64,000 nt of DNA from assembly GCA_011389935.1 (NCBI GenBank), contig JAABTJ010000009.1, positions 1 to 64,000 on the forward strand, written 5' to 3'. How positions within the stretch are numbered: position 1 is the first letter of the stretch; each line of letters begins with the position of its first letter. Under the pieces are notes generated by a model. That model was given only the letters and a program-made list of their open reading frames with translations, was not told where the DNA came from and ran no database searches. A program made the translations under genes and the position numbers. Shown here one piece after another: positions 34,765-44,674 of this stretch. This DNA comes from Desulfobacteraceae bacterium (GTDB lineage: Bacteria; Desulfobacterota; Desulfobacteria; Desulfobacterales; Desulfosalsimonadaceae).

Positions 34765-35922
34765 TTATCCCCGAACCTCCTCCTTAACCCCCACAACCGT
34801 TTTAAAAAGAACCGTCAACACCAGAAACCCGATCGCATATACCCCGATGGAGATGAGCACCTCCGGAACCGTCGGAATATATTCATTTACTTCATGGAGC
34901 GGGTTGGGAATGAACCCGCCCGAGATCAGTCCGAGCCCCTTGTCGATCCAGGACCCGAAGAAAATAAAGATACAGGCAAGGCCAAGAACGTATTCGTTTT
35001 TGCGGGCCGGCGGAATGAGCAGCAAAATGGCCGCAGTGATGAGCATCAACAGGGACGACCACATCCATGGAATCAATGCGCCTTTGCCGTCAAGCCCCAG
35101 AAACAGGTAAATCTTGTGGTCCATATGCCCCGGCAGCTGGCTGTAGAACGTCACGAACACCTCGCAAAAAAACAAAAACAGGCTGGCGATGGTCGCGTAG
35201 CAGACAATCTTTGCAAGGGTCTGGATCGGTTTTGTGCCGACATCAAAACTCGTGAATTTGCGCAAGATAAAACTGAGAAGGATCAAAAATGCCGGTCCGG
35301 CGGCAAATGCGGAGGCAAGAAACTTCGGTGCCAGAACGGCGGTGAGCCAGTATCCCCTGCCGGGAAGACCGGAATAAAGAAACGCCGTAACGGTATGAAT
35401 GCTGACGGCAAAAGGGATTGACAAATAAATTAAGGGCTTCAGCCATTTTTCCGGCGGCACGCCTTCTTTTTCCGCCGACAGCACGTTCCAGCCGATAATA
35501 ATATTCAAAAACAGGTATCCGTTGAGTACGATCATGTCCCAGAACAGCATGGAGTGCGGGGTGGGATACAGGATCACGTTCAACAGGCGGGCCGGCTGGC
35601 CAAGGTCGATAATGATGAAGAGCAGGCACATGAGCACGGCGGATACCGCGAGAAATTCGCCCAGCACGGTCATCTTGCCGAACGCTTTGTAATCGTGAAG
35701 ATAATAGGGAAGCACAAGCATTACCGCGGAGGCGGCAACACCTACCAGGAAGGTGAACTGTGCAATGTAAAACCCCCACGTGACATCGCGGTTCATGCCG
35801 GTGATGCCCAGGCCGAATTCAAGCTGCCGCAGGTAGAACAGAAAACCGATGCCGATCAAAACCAGCAGTGCCAAAATCAGGGTCCAGTATAATTTGCTTC
35901 CACTTAGCGCTTTTTCTAGCAT
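34765..35922 (-). CDS. dsrP: Sulfite reduction complex membrane protein DsrP (NrfD family)
   Basis: A 385-residue integral membrane protein with about ten hydrophobic helices, of the NrfD/PsrC family. In DsrMKJOP it forms the quinone-interacting module with DsrO. Typical are the N-terminal helix TLILALLVLIGIGFLFYLRQ, the GMNRDVTWGFYIAQFTFLVG segment and LFWDMIVLNGYLFLNIIIGW. It is the last gene of the operon, 18 bp after dsrO, and is followed by a strong terminator. Confidence 0.93.
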   Translation of the reverse strand: MLEKALSGSKLYWTLILALLVLIGIGFLFYLRQLEFGLGITGMNRDVTWGFYIAQFTFLVGVAASAVMLVLPYYLHDYKAFGKMTVLGEFLAVSAVLMCLLFIIIDLGQPARLLNVILYPTPHSMLFWDMIVLNGYLFLNIIIGWNVLSAEKEGVPPEKWLKPLIYLSIPFAVSIHTVTAFLYSGLPGRGYWLTAVLAPKFLASAFAAGPAFLILLSFILRKFTSFDVGTKPIQTLAKIVCYATIASLFLFFCEVFVTFYSQLPGHMDHKIYLFLGLDGKGALIPWMWSSLLMLITAAILLLIPPARKNEYVLGLACIFIFFGSWIDKGLGLISGGFIPNPLHEVNEYIPTVPEVLISIGVYAIGFLVLTVLFKTVVGVKEEVRG

Positions 35923-35940
35923 AGCTCCCTCATACGATGG

Positions 35941-36750
35941 TCATATGATGTAAAATACGGAAGGATAAGTACCCAGTTCCGCCTTCCGGGTAATGGCATT
36001 GTGCTCTGCCAGCACTTTCCGAATGTCCGATGACGGGTCTTCCAGGTCTCCGAAAATCAATGCGCCCTCCGAGACCTCCACACATGCCGGCGCCTCGCCC
36101 CTGGCCAGTCGTTCCGCGCAGAAATTGCATTTTTCCACCACGCCCTTCATCCGGGGCGTAAAGTTGGGCTCGAGCTCTTCGATGGCTTCCCGCGGATCCC
36201 GGTAATTGAAACTCCTCGACCCAAACGGGCAGGCCGCTATGCAAAAACGGCATCCGATGCACCGGTGAAAATCCATCAATACCAATCCGTCCTTTTCCCG
36301 CTTGAAGGTCGCCTGGGTGGGACAGGCGCGGACACAGGGCGGGTTGTTGCAGTGATTGCACAACACTGGAATTTTCGTTTCTTTCAGGCGGTCCGAAACA
36401 AACTGATGGTCCTGCTCAACAAACGCATGGGAAAACTTGGTCGGCCATATCCACTTGATTTCGTGATTCTCAGCCCCCAATTGGCCGACGAAATCGGGTA
36501 CGTTATGAATCTTGTGGCAGACCTGCTGCATCTTTTTGTTTATCCGGCCATTGATCTTTCGCGTGTCGATCACCATCCCCCACCGGTTGGCTGTCAAGGC
36601 CCCGGGCCGCTCCTTGTATTTCGGCGGGGCGGACTCTTCCGAAGCCGCCGTGGTAAATTTCGGGGTGATTCCGACCAGCATGGAGCCTGCCCCCACACCG
36701 AGAATCGAATATCCGGCGATTTTCAGGAAGTTTCGTCTGCTGTTTTCCAT
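35941..36750 (-). CDS. dsrO: Sulfite reduction complex periplasmic ferredoxin DsrO
   Basis: A 269-residue Tat-exported iron-sulfur protein. The N-terminus has SRRNFLK followed by a hydrophobic segment. The [4Fe-4S] motifs are CNHCNNPPCVRACP, CIGCRFCIAACPFG and CNFCAERLARGEAPAC, as in DsrO/NrfC. It carries electrons on the periplasmic face between DsrJ and DsrP. The start overlaps the dsrJ stop by one base. Confidence 0.94.
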   Translation of the reverse strand: MENSRRNFLKIAGYSILGVGAGSMLVGITPKFTTAASEESAPPKYKERPGALTANRWGMVIDTRKINGRINKKMQQVCHKIHNVPDFVGQLGAENHEIKWIWPTKFSHAFVEQDHQFVSDRLKETKIPVLCNHCNNPPCVRACPTQATFKREKDGLVLMDFHRCIGCRFCIAACPFGSRSFNYRDPREAIEELEPNFTPRMKGVVEKCNFCAERLARGEAPACVEVSEGALIFGDLEDPSSDIRKVLAEHNAITRKAELGTYPSVFYII

Positions 36751-37136
36751 CAGTTATTCTCCTCCGGAAATGTATGACAGTCCCAGCAGTAAGGATCTGC
36801 CGAGACGTAATTGTGGCATCTGTCGCAGAAGTCCGCCTTGTTGGAATGGCAGTCCATGCATGTGTCCGAAAGACTTATCACATGCTCGTCCCCGTTTTCG
36901 GAGACATAGATCCGGTTGCCGTCACGGGCGACTGAATCCCGCCATTCGTGGAGCAGCTGCATGTGCTCCCTTGTCATGAGCGCGGTGTCTTCAACACATT
37001 TCTCCGCCTGCTTCGCCTTGTCCGTCAGCTCCAGTTCCGGCGCCGGGCTTGACTGGCCCAAGTTATACCAGAACGGGAATGCAAGGATTATGAAAAAGAT
37101 GACCAGGCCAGCAACAATCTTTCCCTTATCATACAT
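36750..37136 (-). CDS. dsrJ: Triheme cytochrome c DsrJ
   Basis: A 128-residue membrane-anchored periplasmic cytochrome. One N-terminal helix (about 8-25) is followed by a soluble domain. Three heme motifs are seen: CMDCH, CDRCH and CWDCH. Cys47 (AEKCVED) corresponds to the conserved cysteine that is an unusual heme ligand in DsrJ of Allochromatium. It overlaps dsrK by eight bases. Confidence 0.94.
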   Translation of the reverse strand: MYDKGKIVAGLVIFFIILAFPFWYNLGQSSPAPELELTDKAKQAEKCVEDTALMTREHMQLLHEWRDSVARDGNRIYVSENGDEHVISLSDTCMDCHSNKADFCDRCHNYVSADPYCWDCHTFPEENN

Positions 37137-38757
37137 CGGCTTCCACCTCCGCTTCTTCGGTCAGGGGTTCGAAACGCAGGTTGGTGGTGCGTTCAATTTC
37201 ACCTTCCATTACCAGCGCATTTCCCACAAGCTCATGGACCCCGCAAACGTCGACACCGGGAACCCAATACGACATCAAGGGCGGCAGGGCCGCGCGGTCG
37301 ATCGCGCATACGCAGGAAAGCATATTCGCGCCGAATTTTTCATGGACATACCGGACGGCATTGGCCCTCGGCAGGCCGCCTTTCAGACGAAGGTCCATAA
37401 TTTCTTCCGTATTGAGTCCGGATCCGGATCCGCAGCAGAACGTCTGTTCCCGGATCGTGCTTTCCGGCATTTCATAAAAGTTGTTGCAGACCGCGTTCAG
37501 AACCACTCGCGGTTCATCAAACAACCCCATCGCCCGCGCCGGATTGCACGAATCATGATAGGTAACCGTATACATGTCGTTTCTGCTCGGATCGAGCTTG
37601 AGCTTGTTGTGGCGCAAAAGGTCCGCCGTGAACTCGGTGATGTGAACCATCCGGGTGGAGGCGGCATTGTCAAACCGCGTCCCGGTGATGGGGTTGACCG
37701 GCACCTCTCCGAAATCCGCGGGGCCGTTCATGGTGTCCATGTACTGATTTATGACCCGCCACATATGGCCGCATTCCCCGCCAAGGATCCACTTGACCCC
37801 GAGGCGACGGGCTTCGGCATACATTTTGGCATTGAGCCGCTTCATCATCTCCGAGGAGGTGAACAGGCCGAAGTTGCCCCCCTCCGATGCGTAGGTGCTG
37901 AGCGTATAGTCCAGCCCGATATGCTCGAAGAGCATGATGTAGCCCATCATCGAATATGTTCCCGGGTCCGCGAAGACATCGCCGGAAGGCGTGATAAACA
38001 GGATTTCAGCCCCTTTCCGGTTGAATGTGGGCTCGATCTTCTTTCCGGTGATTTCCTCGATGTCATCGCAGAAAAATTCGATCATCTCCTTGAACGCGTG
38101 CGGTTGTATGCCCAGATGATTGCCGGTCCTGAAACAATTGGCCGCCGGCTCGAGGATCCAGTTGATGTTGAGGCCCAGAAGGGTCAACAGTTCGCGGGCC
38201 ATCATGGTCACTTCCGCGGTATCGATCCCGTAGGGGCAGAAAACGGAGCAGCGCCGGCACTCGGTACACTGATAAAAATAGGAGAACCACTCCTTTAAGA
38301 CCTGTTTGGTCAGGGGGCGTGCGCCGCCGATTTTTTTCAGAATTTTACCGACCCGGGTGAAATCGTTCCGGTAAACGGAGCGCAGCAGTTCCGCCCGGAG
38401 CACCGGCATGTTCTTGGGATCGCCGGTGCCGATGAAGAAATGGCATTTGTCTGCACAGGCGCCGCAGCGGACGCAGGTGTCCATGAAAATCCGCAGGGAC
38501 CGATACTTGCCCAGAAGATCCTTGAACCCCTCATGGATGATCTGCTGCCAGTTTTCCGGAATCGGCCATTCCTCGTCAGACGGAGACCATTCATCGGTGG
38601 TCGGGGTTGGAAGTCCCAAGTATTCGAGATTTTTCTTTTTGGTTGGATAACAGAAATTACCGGGCGAAAGATCGGGGGGCGTATCCTCCCACGGCTCCTC
38701 CGGCGGCGTATGATCGATATTTTCTATCAATTCTTCCGGTTTCGGTGTGTCGACCAT
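37129..38757 (-). CDS. dsrK: Sulfite reduction complex subunit DsrK (HdrD-like)
   Basis: A 542-residue cytoplasmic iron-sulfur protein related to HdrD. Two [4Fe-4S] motifs are CVRCGACADKC (about residue 112) and CTECRRCSVFC (about 162). CCG-type motifs for the special catalytic cluster follow in the C-terminal part (HDSCNPARAMG, FCCGSGSGLN). DsrK is thought to reduce the DsrC trisulfide formed with DsrAB. AAGGAGTAGAA precedes the ATG, two bases after dsrM. Confidence 0.95.
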   Translation of the reverse strand: MVDTPKPEELIENIDHTPPEEPWEDTPPDLSPGNFCYPTKKKNLEYLGLPTPTTDEWSPSDEEWPIPENWQQIIHEGFKDLLGKYRSLRIFMDTCVRCGACADKCHFFIGTGDPKNMPVLRAELLRSVYRNDFTRVGKILKKIGGARPLTKQVLKEWFSYFYQCTECRRCSVFCPYGIDTAEVTMMARELLTLLGLNINWILEPAANCFRTGNHLGIQPHAFKEMIEFFCDDIEEITGKKIEPTFNRKGAEILFITPSGDVFADPGTYSMMGYIMLFEHIGLDYTLSTYASEGGNFGLFTSSEMMKRLNAKMYAEARRLGVKWILGGECGHMWRVINQYMDTMNGPADFGEVPVNPITGTRFDNAASTRMVHITEFTADLLRHNKLKLDPSRNDMYTVTYHDSCNPARAMGLFDEPRVVLNAVCNNFYEMPESTIREQTFCCGSGSGLNTEEIMDLRLKGGLPRANAVRYVHEKFGANMLSCVCAIDRAALPPLMSYWVPGVDVCGVHELVGNALVMEGEIERTTNLRFEPLTEEAEVEADV

Positions 38758-38759
38758 TT

Positions 38760-39770
38760 CTACTCCTTTTCAACTGGAAGGCCAGCCTCTTTCATTTTTT
38801 CTCTGAAGTCGTCTTCATACTCTTCGTATGTATGCGTTTTGACAGGATAATTCCATGAATTGACATGCCGTACCGCGCGGCTGTTGTTGGCCAGATTCCG
38901 CGTCGGGCTCAAAAAAACGCCCCCCATATGCATGAGCTTGCTGAAGGGGATATACGCCAAAAGAAGCGATACGAAAAACAGGTGAACATAAAAAAGGGCG
39001 CTTATGCCGCCTTCGGGAATGGACGGCTGCAACGTTGCCAGCCCCATGGTCAGTTCCTTGACGGCCCCCACATCCACTTTTACGAAATAGCGCATCAGGA
39101 TGCCGGTTACGGCGATGCCGATGATCAGCAGCAGGGGAAAGTAATCCGCGGCTATGGAAATGTATTTTACCTTGGGCAGCACGATGCGGCGCAACAGAAG
39201 CAGCATGGCCATCCCGAAAAGGACGACGCCGGACAGGTAAACACCGGGCGCCCCCACCTGCATCATGCCGTCCACCGTTTCAAGCATTCCGACGAAAAAC
39301 GGCACCGGTTCGGTAAAAAAGCGCAAATGGCGGACAACGGTTACCAGGAATGCATAATGAAAAAGAAGGGCGAACAACCAGAGCCACACCACCCACTTGT
39401 AATAGATTTTCCTGTACCCGCCTACGTCGCTGAATCCGACGCGGCTGTTTTTGAACAGGGATCGGAACAACAGGATTTCAAGCGCCATTCGGCCAATCAC
39501 GCCGACCGTGTTGCTCGGGTTGTCCAGGCGGTCATGCTTGATCCAGGGCACAGACTTCTGTTGCCCGGAGGTTGTGGGAATCCTGAAAGGGACCGGCGTT
39601 TTTCCCCACGTAACAATCCGGTTGGCAAACCCCGCCACGAAGAGAACCAGCGCTGCGTAGGGAATGAAAATGCCGAAAAAGCCCTCGAGGCCTGCAACTG
39701 CAACGCCCGCATAAGAAATCAGGCCGAGCAAAACGACTGCAATGAGGGAATACAAGTATGCTGCATTCAT
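38760..39770 (-). CDS. dsrM: Sulfite reduction complex cytochrome b DsrM
   Basis: A 336-residue membrane protein of the NarI type with at least six hydrophobic helices and conserved His residues for heme b (FALLFHYAFLVTVVRHLRFF; FYVHLFFVSLLLAYIPFSKLMH). It oxidises menaquinol and passes electrons to DsrK. AGGTGGTGATCA precedes the ATG. It is the first gene of the five-gene dsr operon, about 85 bp downstream of the RsbRD_N gene. Confidence 0.95.
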   Translation of the reverse strand: MNAAYLYSLIAVVLLGLISYAGVAVAGLEGFFGIFIPYAALVLFVAGFANRIVTWGKTPVPFRIPTTSGQQKSVPWIKHDRLDNPSNTVGVIGRMALEILLFRSLFKNSRVGFSDVGGYRKIYYKWVVWLWLFALLFHYAFLVTVVRHLRFFTEPVPFFVGMLETVDGMMQVGAPGVYLSGVVLFGMAMLLLLRRIVLPKVKYISIAADYFPLLLIIGIAVTGILMRYFVKVDVGAVKELTMGLATLQPSIPEGGISALFYVHLFFVSLLLAYIPFSKLMHMGGVFLSPTRNLANNSRAVRHVNSWNYPVKTHTYEEYEDDFREKMKEAGLPVEKE

Positions 39771-39854
39771 TGATCACCACCTCACTTTGCCGGGCTCGGG
39801 CGTCCCGCTTGTCCTCGATCCGCCCTTTACCGGTCTGCGGTTAATACAATAACG

Positions 39855-40364
39855 TTATTTTGCAAGCTCCGGATCAATTTCCGGTAACTCGCATATCAAA
39901 TTTTTCTTGATCAACAACTGCCTGACATTGTCCCGCGCCTGGCTTGCCCGCAGCGAATAGATGGTCCGCTTGTTTTCCATGTAGAGGTCAAAGGCCATGA
40001 GCATGGCCGCATCGATCCTGGAAAAGATCTCGCCTTTTTCCTCGCGGGGGGATTCTGCGCCGGCGCCCATGATGGTTTTAAGCTCGTAGAGGAAGCCGAG
40101 TGCCTGGGCGGGGGTAAACTCCTGGACGGCACGAAGTTTTACAACGGGTTCCAGGGCCTTTTTTGCTGTATCAGGGTCGAACTGCGGAGCGGCCAGCGCG
40201 TCGTAAAGCGATGCCAATCCTGTTTTTATCGTTGCGCCGACCGGGTTTGCAAATGTATCTGCCGTGTTTCTGAAAAAAGGGACGGACTCGGCAGGGTACG
40301 TTGCAAAAACCGTATCCAGCCATTTTTTCAACCATTTTTCCCTGTTCTGCTGTAATATGCCCAC
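39855..40364 (-). CDS. RsbRD N-terminal-domain protein upstream of dsrM
   Basis: A 169-residue helical protein matching the RsbRD_N domain (globin-like sensor fold): KWLDTVFATYPAESVPFFRNTADTFANPVG, PAQALGFLYELKTIM, LMAFDLYMENKRTIYSLRA. There is no STAS domain. Its place directly before dsrMKJOP, in the same direction, recurs in sulfate reducers as far as I recall. It may sense redox or a ligand and tune the complex; this is inference. The start is GTG (40362-40364) without a clear ribosome-binding site; a downstream start is possible. Confidence 0.78.
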   Translation of the reverse strand: MGILQQNREKWLKKWLDTVFATYPAESVPFFRNTADTFANPVGATIKTGLASLYDALAAPQFDPDTAKKALEPVVKLRAVQEFTPAQALGFLYELKTIMGAGAESPREEKGEIFSRIDAAMLMAFDLYMENKRTIYSLRASQARDNVRQLLIKKNLICELPEIDPELAK

Positions 40365-40659
40365 GGTGTTTTTGCTTTTATTGATATTGTTTTTTCTTTT
40401 TTATACGCTATATTTTACGAAAACGGATCGCGGTTCATTGCCTTGCCCCCCATGAAAACCATGGGAAAAAAAGGCTTCCGGATTCGTAACGTCTCGTATA
40501 AACCCAAAATAACTGCAAATTCAAAGGGAAAGACTATATTCAAAAACAAGGCGGTTGTCAAGCAAAATTACATTTTTCCTTTTATGAGACATTTACGATT
40601 GACCGTCTCGTAAAAAGTTCAAGGCTTGCGCAATCCCGAAGAATTATTCCTTTTCAGGT
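40365..40659. other. Divergent gap between RsbRD_N/dsr genes and asnS
   Basis: AT-rich near 40365-40430, with TAAAATATAG and GTATAAAA that could form the dsr-side promoter. At 40487-40640 there are GTCTCGTA, TATGAGAC and CGTCTCGTAAAAAGTTCAAGG segments. These resemble the ends of the 127-bp hairpin element at 55960-56086, so a decayed copy is likely. There is no protein gene. Confidence 0.4.
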
Positions 40660-42048
40660 ATGATGATGAATAAAACAAAGATTAAACGCCTGCTATTATC
40701 CGATACGCCCATAGCGAGCCTGCAGATCCGGGGATGGGTCCGGACCCGGCGGGATGCGAAGACCTTCTCGTTCATCGAGGTAAATGACGGTTCCTGCCTT
40801 TCCGGGATACAGGTCATCGCCGAAGACAGCCTTGCCAATTACGAAGAAGTCCGGCGGCTGAGCACCGGTTCGGCCGTTGCCGTCTCCGGCGAATTGCGGG
40901 AATCCCCCGGCAAGGCCCAGAAATGGGAAATTCTTGCAACCCGTATCCATATTTACCAGTTTGCCCCGGAAGACTACCCGCTCCAGAAAAAGCGGCATAC
41001 CGACGAATTTTTACGGAGCATCGGGCACCTTCGCCCCCGCACCAACAAATACGGCGGGGTATTCCGCATACGGTCCGAAGCCGCCCATGAAATCCACCGG
41101 TTTTTTCACGAGAGGGATTTCATATACGTGCACACCCCGATCCTTACGGGATCCGACTGCGAGGGGGCCGGCGAACTTTTCCGGGCAACCACCCTGGAGC
41201 CGGGGGACCATAAAGAGGCGGACGGCAAGGATCCGTATGCGCACGATTTTTTCGGCCAGAAAACCCATCTTACCGTGTCCGGTCAGCTTGAGGCGGAAAT
41301 GTTTGCCCTGGCCTTAGGTGACGTATACACCTTCGGACCCACCTTTCGGGCGGAAAATTCCAACACCCGCCGGCACGCATCCGAATTCTGGATGGTGGAA
41401 CCGGAAATGGCCTTCTGCGATCTGGCGGAGAACATGGCGTTTGCAGAGGCATTTGTGCGTCATATGGTGGCGCACGTCCTTACCCGCTGCGAGGAAGATG
41501 TCGGTCTTTTTGCCCGGTTCGTCGACAAATCGCTTTTAGACACCCTGGGCAACATCGTCGAAAAACCCTTTGTCCGGATTTCGTATCAAGCGGCTGTGGA
41601 TATATTGAAAAAAAGCACTGCAACTTTCAGTTACGAAATTTCTTACGGAAAGGACCTGCAGACCGAGCACGAACGATACCTGGCGGAAACACATTTCCGG
41701 CAGCCGGTAATCGTTCATGATTATCCGCGGCAAATAAAACCGTTTTACATGCGGGTAAACGACGACGAAAAAACCGTTGCCGCCATGGATGTCATCGTCC
41801 CCGGCATCGGTGAAATCATCGGCGGCAGCCAGCGGGAGGAGCGTGCGGATGTGCTTGAAACGCGCATGGCGGAAACCGGGATGGACGACTCCTCCTACTG
41901 GTGGTACATGGATTCCCGCAGATATGGCAGCGTCCCCCACAGCGGTTTCGGCCTGGGGTTTGAGCGGTTCCTCATGCTGGTCACCGGCGTCACGAATATC
42001 CGGGATGTGATTCCCTTTCCGCGAACGCCGGGGAGTATTGATTTTTAA
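40660..42048 (+). CDS. asnS: Asparaginyl-tRNA synthetase
   Basis: A 462-residue class IIb synthetase. The N-terminal OB fold (ASLQIRGWVRTRRDAKTFSFIEVNDGS) binds the anticodon. The catalytic domain has FGPTFRAENSNTRRHASEFWMVEPE (motif 2) and SGFGLGFERFLMLVTG (motif 3). The Asn-specific form is supported by AENSNTRRHASEFW. Three ATGs are possible (40660, 40663, 40666) after CAGGT. It is convergent with gyrB, separated by repeats. Confidence 0.94.
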   Translation: MMMNKTKIKRLLLSDTPIASLQIRGWVRTRRDAKTFSFIEVNDGSCLSGIQVIAEDSLANYEEVRRLSTGSAVAVSGELRESPGKAQKWEILATRIHIYQFAPEDYPLQKKRHTDEFLRSIGHLRPRTNKYGGVFRIRSEAAHEIHRFFHERDFIYVHTPILTGSDCEGAGELFRATTLEPGDHKEADGKDPYAHDFFGQKTHLTVSGQLEAEMFALALGDVYTFGPTFRAENSNTRRHASEFWMVEPEMAFCDLAENMAFAEAFVRHMVAHVLTRCEEDVGLFARFVDKSLLDTLGNIVEKPFVRISYQAAVDILKKSTATFSYEISYGKDLQTEHERYLAETHFRQPVIVHDYPRQIKPFYMRVNDDEKTVAAMDVIVPGIGEIIGGSQREERADVLETRMAETGMDDSSYWWYMDSRRYGSVPHSGFGLGFERFLMLVTGVTNIRDVIPFPRTPGSIDF

Positions 42049-42073
42049 TGATGGCGCTGCGCTTCATCCGGGA

Positions 42074-42201
42074 GGGGGTTTTTACCACAGAGGGCACAGA
42101 GGAGGCACAGAGAAAAGCAATGAAAAAAAAGGGGGACGCCCATGAAAATATGCGTTTCTACAAGCCCCCTCAAAAAAAAGATTTTTTTGAGGGGGCTTGT
42201 A
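42074..42201 (-). repeat. Repeat block between asnS and gyrB (left copy)
   Basis: This contains TTTTTACCACAGAGGGCACAG and GCACAGAGAAAAGCAATG, a run of As, and GGGGGACGCCCATG, and ends in a mini-palindrome. Its reverse complement matches 44818-44900 on the other side of gyrB almost base for base: ATGGGCGT, a C run, a T run, CATTGCTTTTCTCTGTG, CCTCTGTGCCCTCTGTGG, TAAAAACC. gyrB is thus flanked by an inverted pair of repeats. Confidence 0.75.
42159..42201 (-). terminator. 20-bp mini-palindrome acting as gyrB terminator
   Basis: The perfect arms TACAAGCCCCCTCAAAAAAA (42159-42178) and its complement (42182-42201) have an AGA loop. It begins one base after the gyrB stop. The same layout (TACAA, C-rich core, CTCAAAAAA) is seen at 14077-14120 and at the ends of 44763-44951. 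Confidence 0.7.
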
Positions 42202-42202
42202 A

Positions 42203-44674
42203 TCAGATGTCCAGCACACTGACTTCCAGGGCATTGCTTTGGATGAAGTTGCGCCTCGGCTCCACCTCATCCCCCATCAGGATGGTGAAAATGTCGTCGG
42301 TATCATCAATGTTGACGACTTTCACCTGCAGAAGATGGCGGGACTCCGGATTCATGGTGGTTTCCCAGAGTTGTCCCGGATTCATTTCCCCCAAACCCTT
42401 GTATCGCTGTATGGAAAGCCCCTTTTTCCCCTCTTCCAGAAGGTGCTGAACCAGGGCCTTTTTGCTCTCCACGACCACCGGATCGGCCGTTTCCTCTTTT
42501 CCCTCTTTCGGCACCGGGTATACATTGAACCGGTCCGCATCGTAGCGGGAAATGGATTGAAAAAGAAGCAGGGCCCGCTGGTAATCCCTGGAATGAATCA
42601 ACCCCCGGCCGATTTTGACCATGATCTGACTTTTATCGGAAATTTCCTTAAACATCTCTTCGACTTCATCCGACAATGCGGGGTACACCATCAACTCGTA
42701 CACGTTCCGCTCTTCGTTCAGCTGGGGATCGTTGGCGACAAACCCCTTTTTTTTCAGAATATCTTTGAGCACTGTCATTTTTTCGTAATCCTGCAGGAAT
42801 ATCTTGTCATTGACTTCGTTTTTGATCAGCAATTCGACAAGATCTCCATATACGCCGTTTTTTTCCAGCCGGTACAGAACGTCGAGATATTCCGCCAGAT
42901 CCGTTACGAATATATAAAAATCATTACCGGTTAAAACAGCATCTTCCGCATCATCATGCTCGGCTTTGATATATTTCTCGTTGCAGGCGCGCTTTAATAT
43001 ATATTGCGTGTACTCCTGTTCGTCCTTCAGATACGTTTCGGATTTTCCGCGGGTGATTTTAAACAAAGGCGGCTGGGCGATGTAAAGATACCCTTTTTCT
43101 ATGATTTCCGGCATCTGGCGGTAAAAAAAAGTCAGCAAAAGCGTCCGTATATGGGAGCCATCCACATCCGCGTCCGTCATGATGATGATTTTATGGTACT
43201 TTATTTTTTCTATGTCGTATTCTTCGCTGCCGATACCGGTTCCCATGGCGGTAATCAGGTTTTTGATCTCCTCGCTCCGCAGCAGTTTGTCAAACCGCGC
43301 CTTTTCCACATTGAGTATTTTTCCCTTAAGCGGCAAGATCGCCTGGGTTTTTCTGTCTCTTCCCTGTTTTGCCGAACCCCCCGCTGAATCCCCCTCCACG
43401 ATGAATATTTCCCGCTGGGCCGGATCGGATACCTGGCAATCGGCAAGCTTGCCGGGCAGCGTCGAATCCATCATGGATCCCTTGCTTCTGGCAATATCCC
43501 TTGCTCTTTTTGCCGCATCCCGGACGCGCGCCGCCTCCACGGCCTTTGCAATGATTTTTTTGGCGGTCTGGGGATTTTCTTCGAGAAAAATCCCCAGTTT
43601 TTCGTTGACCATGGACTCGACGATGCCCCTGACCTCGGAGTTGCCGAGTTTCGTCTTGGTCTGCCCCTCGAACTGGGGGTTCATGATTCTTATGCTGACG
43701 ATAGCGGTAAGCCCCTCGCGGACATCTTCGCCGGAAATTTTCGTTTTGAGCTTTTTGAGAATATCGGAATTTGCGGTATAGTAATTCAGGGTGCGGGTAA
43801 GCCCGGTTTTAAATCCCACCAGGTGAAAACCGCCCTCGGCGGTATTGATATTGTTGGCAAAAGTAAAAATTTTTTCGTTGAACGTGTCATTGTACTGTAT
43901 GGCCACTTCGACCTGCACGTCATTTTTCCCCCCCTCTATGATCACGGGCTCATGCAGGCTGCTGTGACGCCGGTTGAGGTACTGGACAAATTCCCTCAGG
44001 CCGCCTTCATAGCAGAATTCTTCCTTTTCATCGATTCTTTCGTCTTCGATCGTTATCCGGATTCCCTTGTTTAAAAATGCCAGTTCACGGAGCCGCTTCT
44101 TCAGTGTTTCATAATCGAATTCATCGGTGGTCATAATCTGCGTATCGGGTTTGAAACGGATTTTTGTCCCCTGCTTTTCCGTTTCCCCGATTATTTCGAG
44201 TTCACTGGCCTTGTTCCCCCTGGCATACCTTTGATAATAGATCTTTTTATCCTTGTATACCTCCACATCGAGTTCCTCGGAGAGGGCATTCACAACCGAC
44301 ACGCCGACGCCGTGGAGCCCGCCGGATACCTTGTAGGAATCATGGTCGAATTTTCCGCCGGCATGAAGTTTCGTTAAAACGACCTCAACCGCCGGAATGT
44401 TTTCCGTTTTATGAATACCCACCGGTATGCCCCGGCCGTTGTCAATAACGCTGACACTTTTGTCCGTATGAATCGTTACATGGATGGTATCGCAATGGCC
44501 GGCCATGGCTTCATCAATGCTGTTGTCCACGATTTCATAAACCAGGTGATGAAGCCCGTCAAAATCCACGTTTCCGATATACATTGACGGCCGGAGTCGA
44601 ACCGCCTCAAGCCCTTTCAGAACATTGATGCTGCTCTGATCATATACATATTCACTGTTTTCCGGTTTTATCAT
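42203..44674 (-). CDS. gyrB: DNA gyrase subunit B
   Basis: The ATPase subunit of gyrase, 823 residues. The GHKL ATPase domain has [17 protein letters not shown] and [15 protein letters not shown]. The TOPRIM domain has [33 protein letters not shown] and [20 protein letters not shown]. The C-terminus has [19 protein letters not shown]. It lies downstream of dnaN on the same strand with a 189-bp repeat element in between. recF is absent between them. Confidence 0.97.
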   Translation of the reverse strand: MIKPENSEYVYDQSSINVLKGLEAVRLRPSMYIGNVDFDGLHHLVYEIVDNSIDEAMAGHCDTIHVTIHTDKSVSVIDNGRGIPVGIHKTENIPAVEVVLTKLHAGGKFDHDSYKVSGGLHGVGVSVVNALSEELDVEVYKDKKIYYQRYARGNKASELEIIGETEKQGTKIRFKPDTQIMTTDEFDYETLKKRLRELAFLNKGIRITIEDERIDEKEEFCYEGGLREFVQYLNRRHSSLHEPVIIEGGKNDVQVEVAIQYNDTFNEKIFTFANNINTAEGGFHLVGFKTGLTRTLNYYTANSDILKKLKTKISGEDVREGLTAIVSIRIMNPQFEGQTKTKLGNSEVRGIVESMVNEKLGIFLEENPQTAKKIIAKAVEAARVRDAAKRARDIARSKGSMMDSTLPGKLADCQVSDPAQREIFIVEGDSAGGSAKQGRDRKTQAILPLKGKILNVEKARFDKLLRSEEIKNLITAMGTGIGSEEYDIEKIKYHKIIIMTDADVDGSHIRTLLLTFFYRQMPEIIEKGYLYIAQPPLFKITRGKSETYLKDEQEYTQYILKRACNEKYIKAEHDDAEDAVLTGNDFYIFVTDLAEYLDVLYRLEKNGVYGDLVELLIKNEVNDKIFLQDYEKMTVLKDILKKKGFVANDPQLNEERNVYELMVYPALSDEVEEMFKEISDKSQIMVKIGRGLIHSRDYQRALLLFQSISRYDADRFNVYPVPKEGKEETADPVVVESKKALVQHLLEEGKKGLSIQRYKGLGEMNPGQLWETTMNPESRHLLQVKVVNIDDTDDIFTILMGDEVEPRRNFIQSNALEVSVLDI

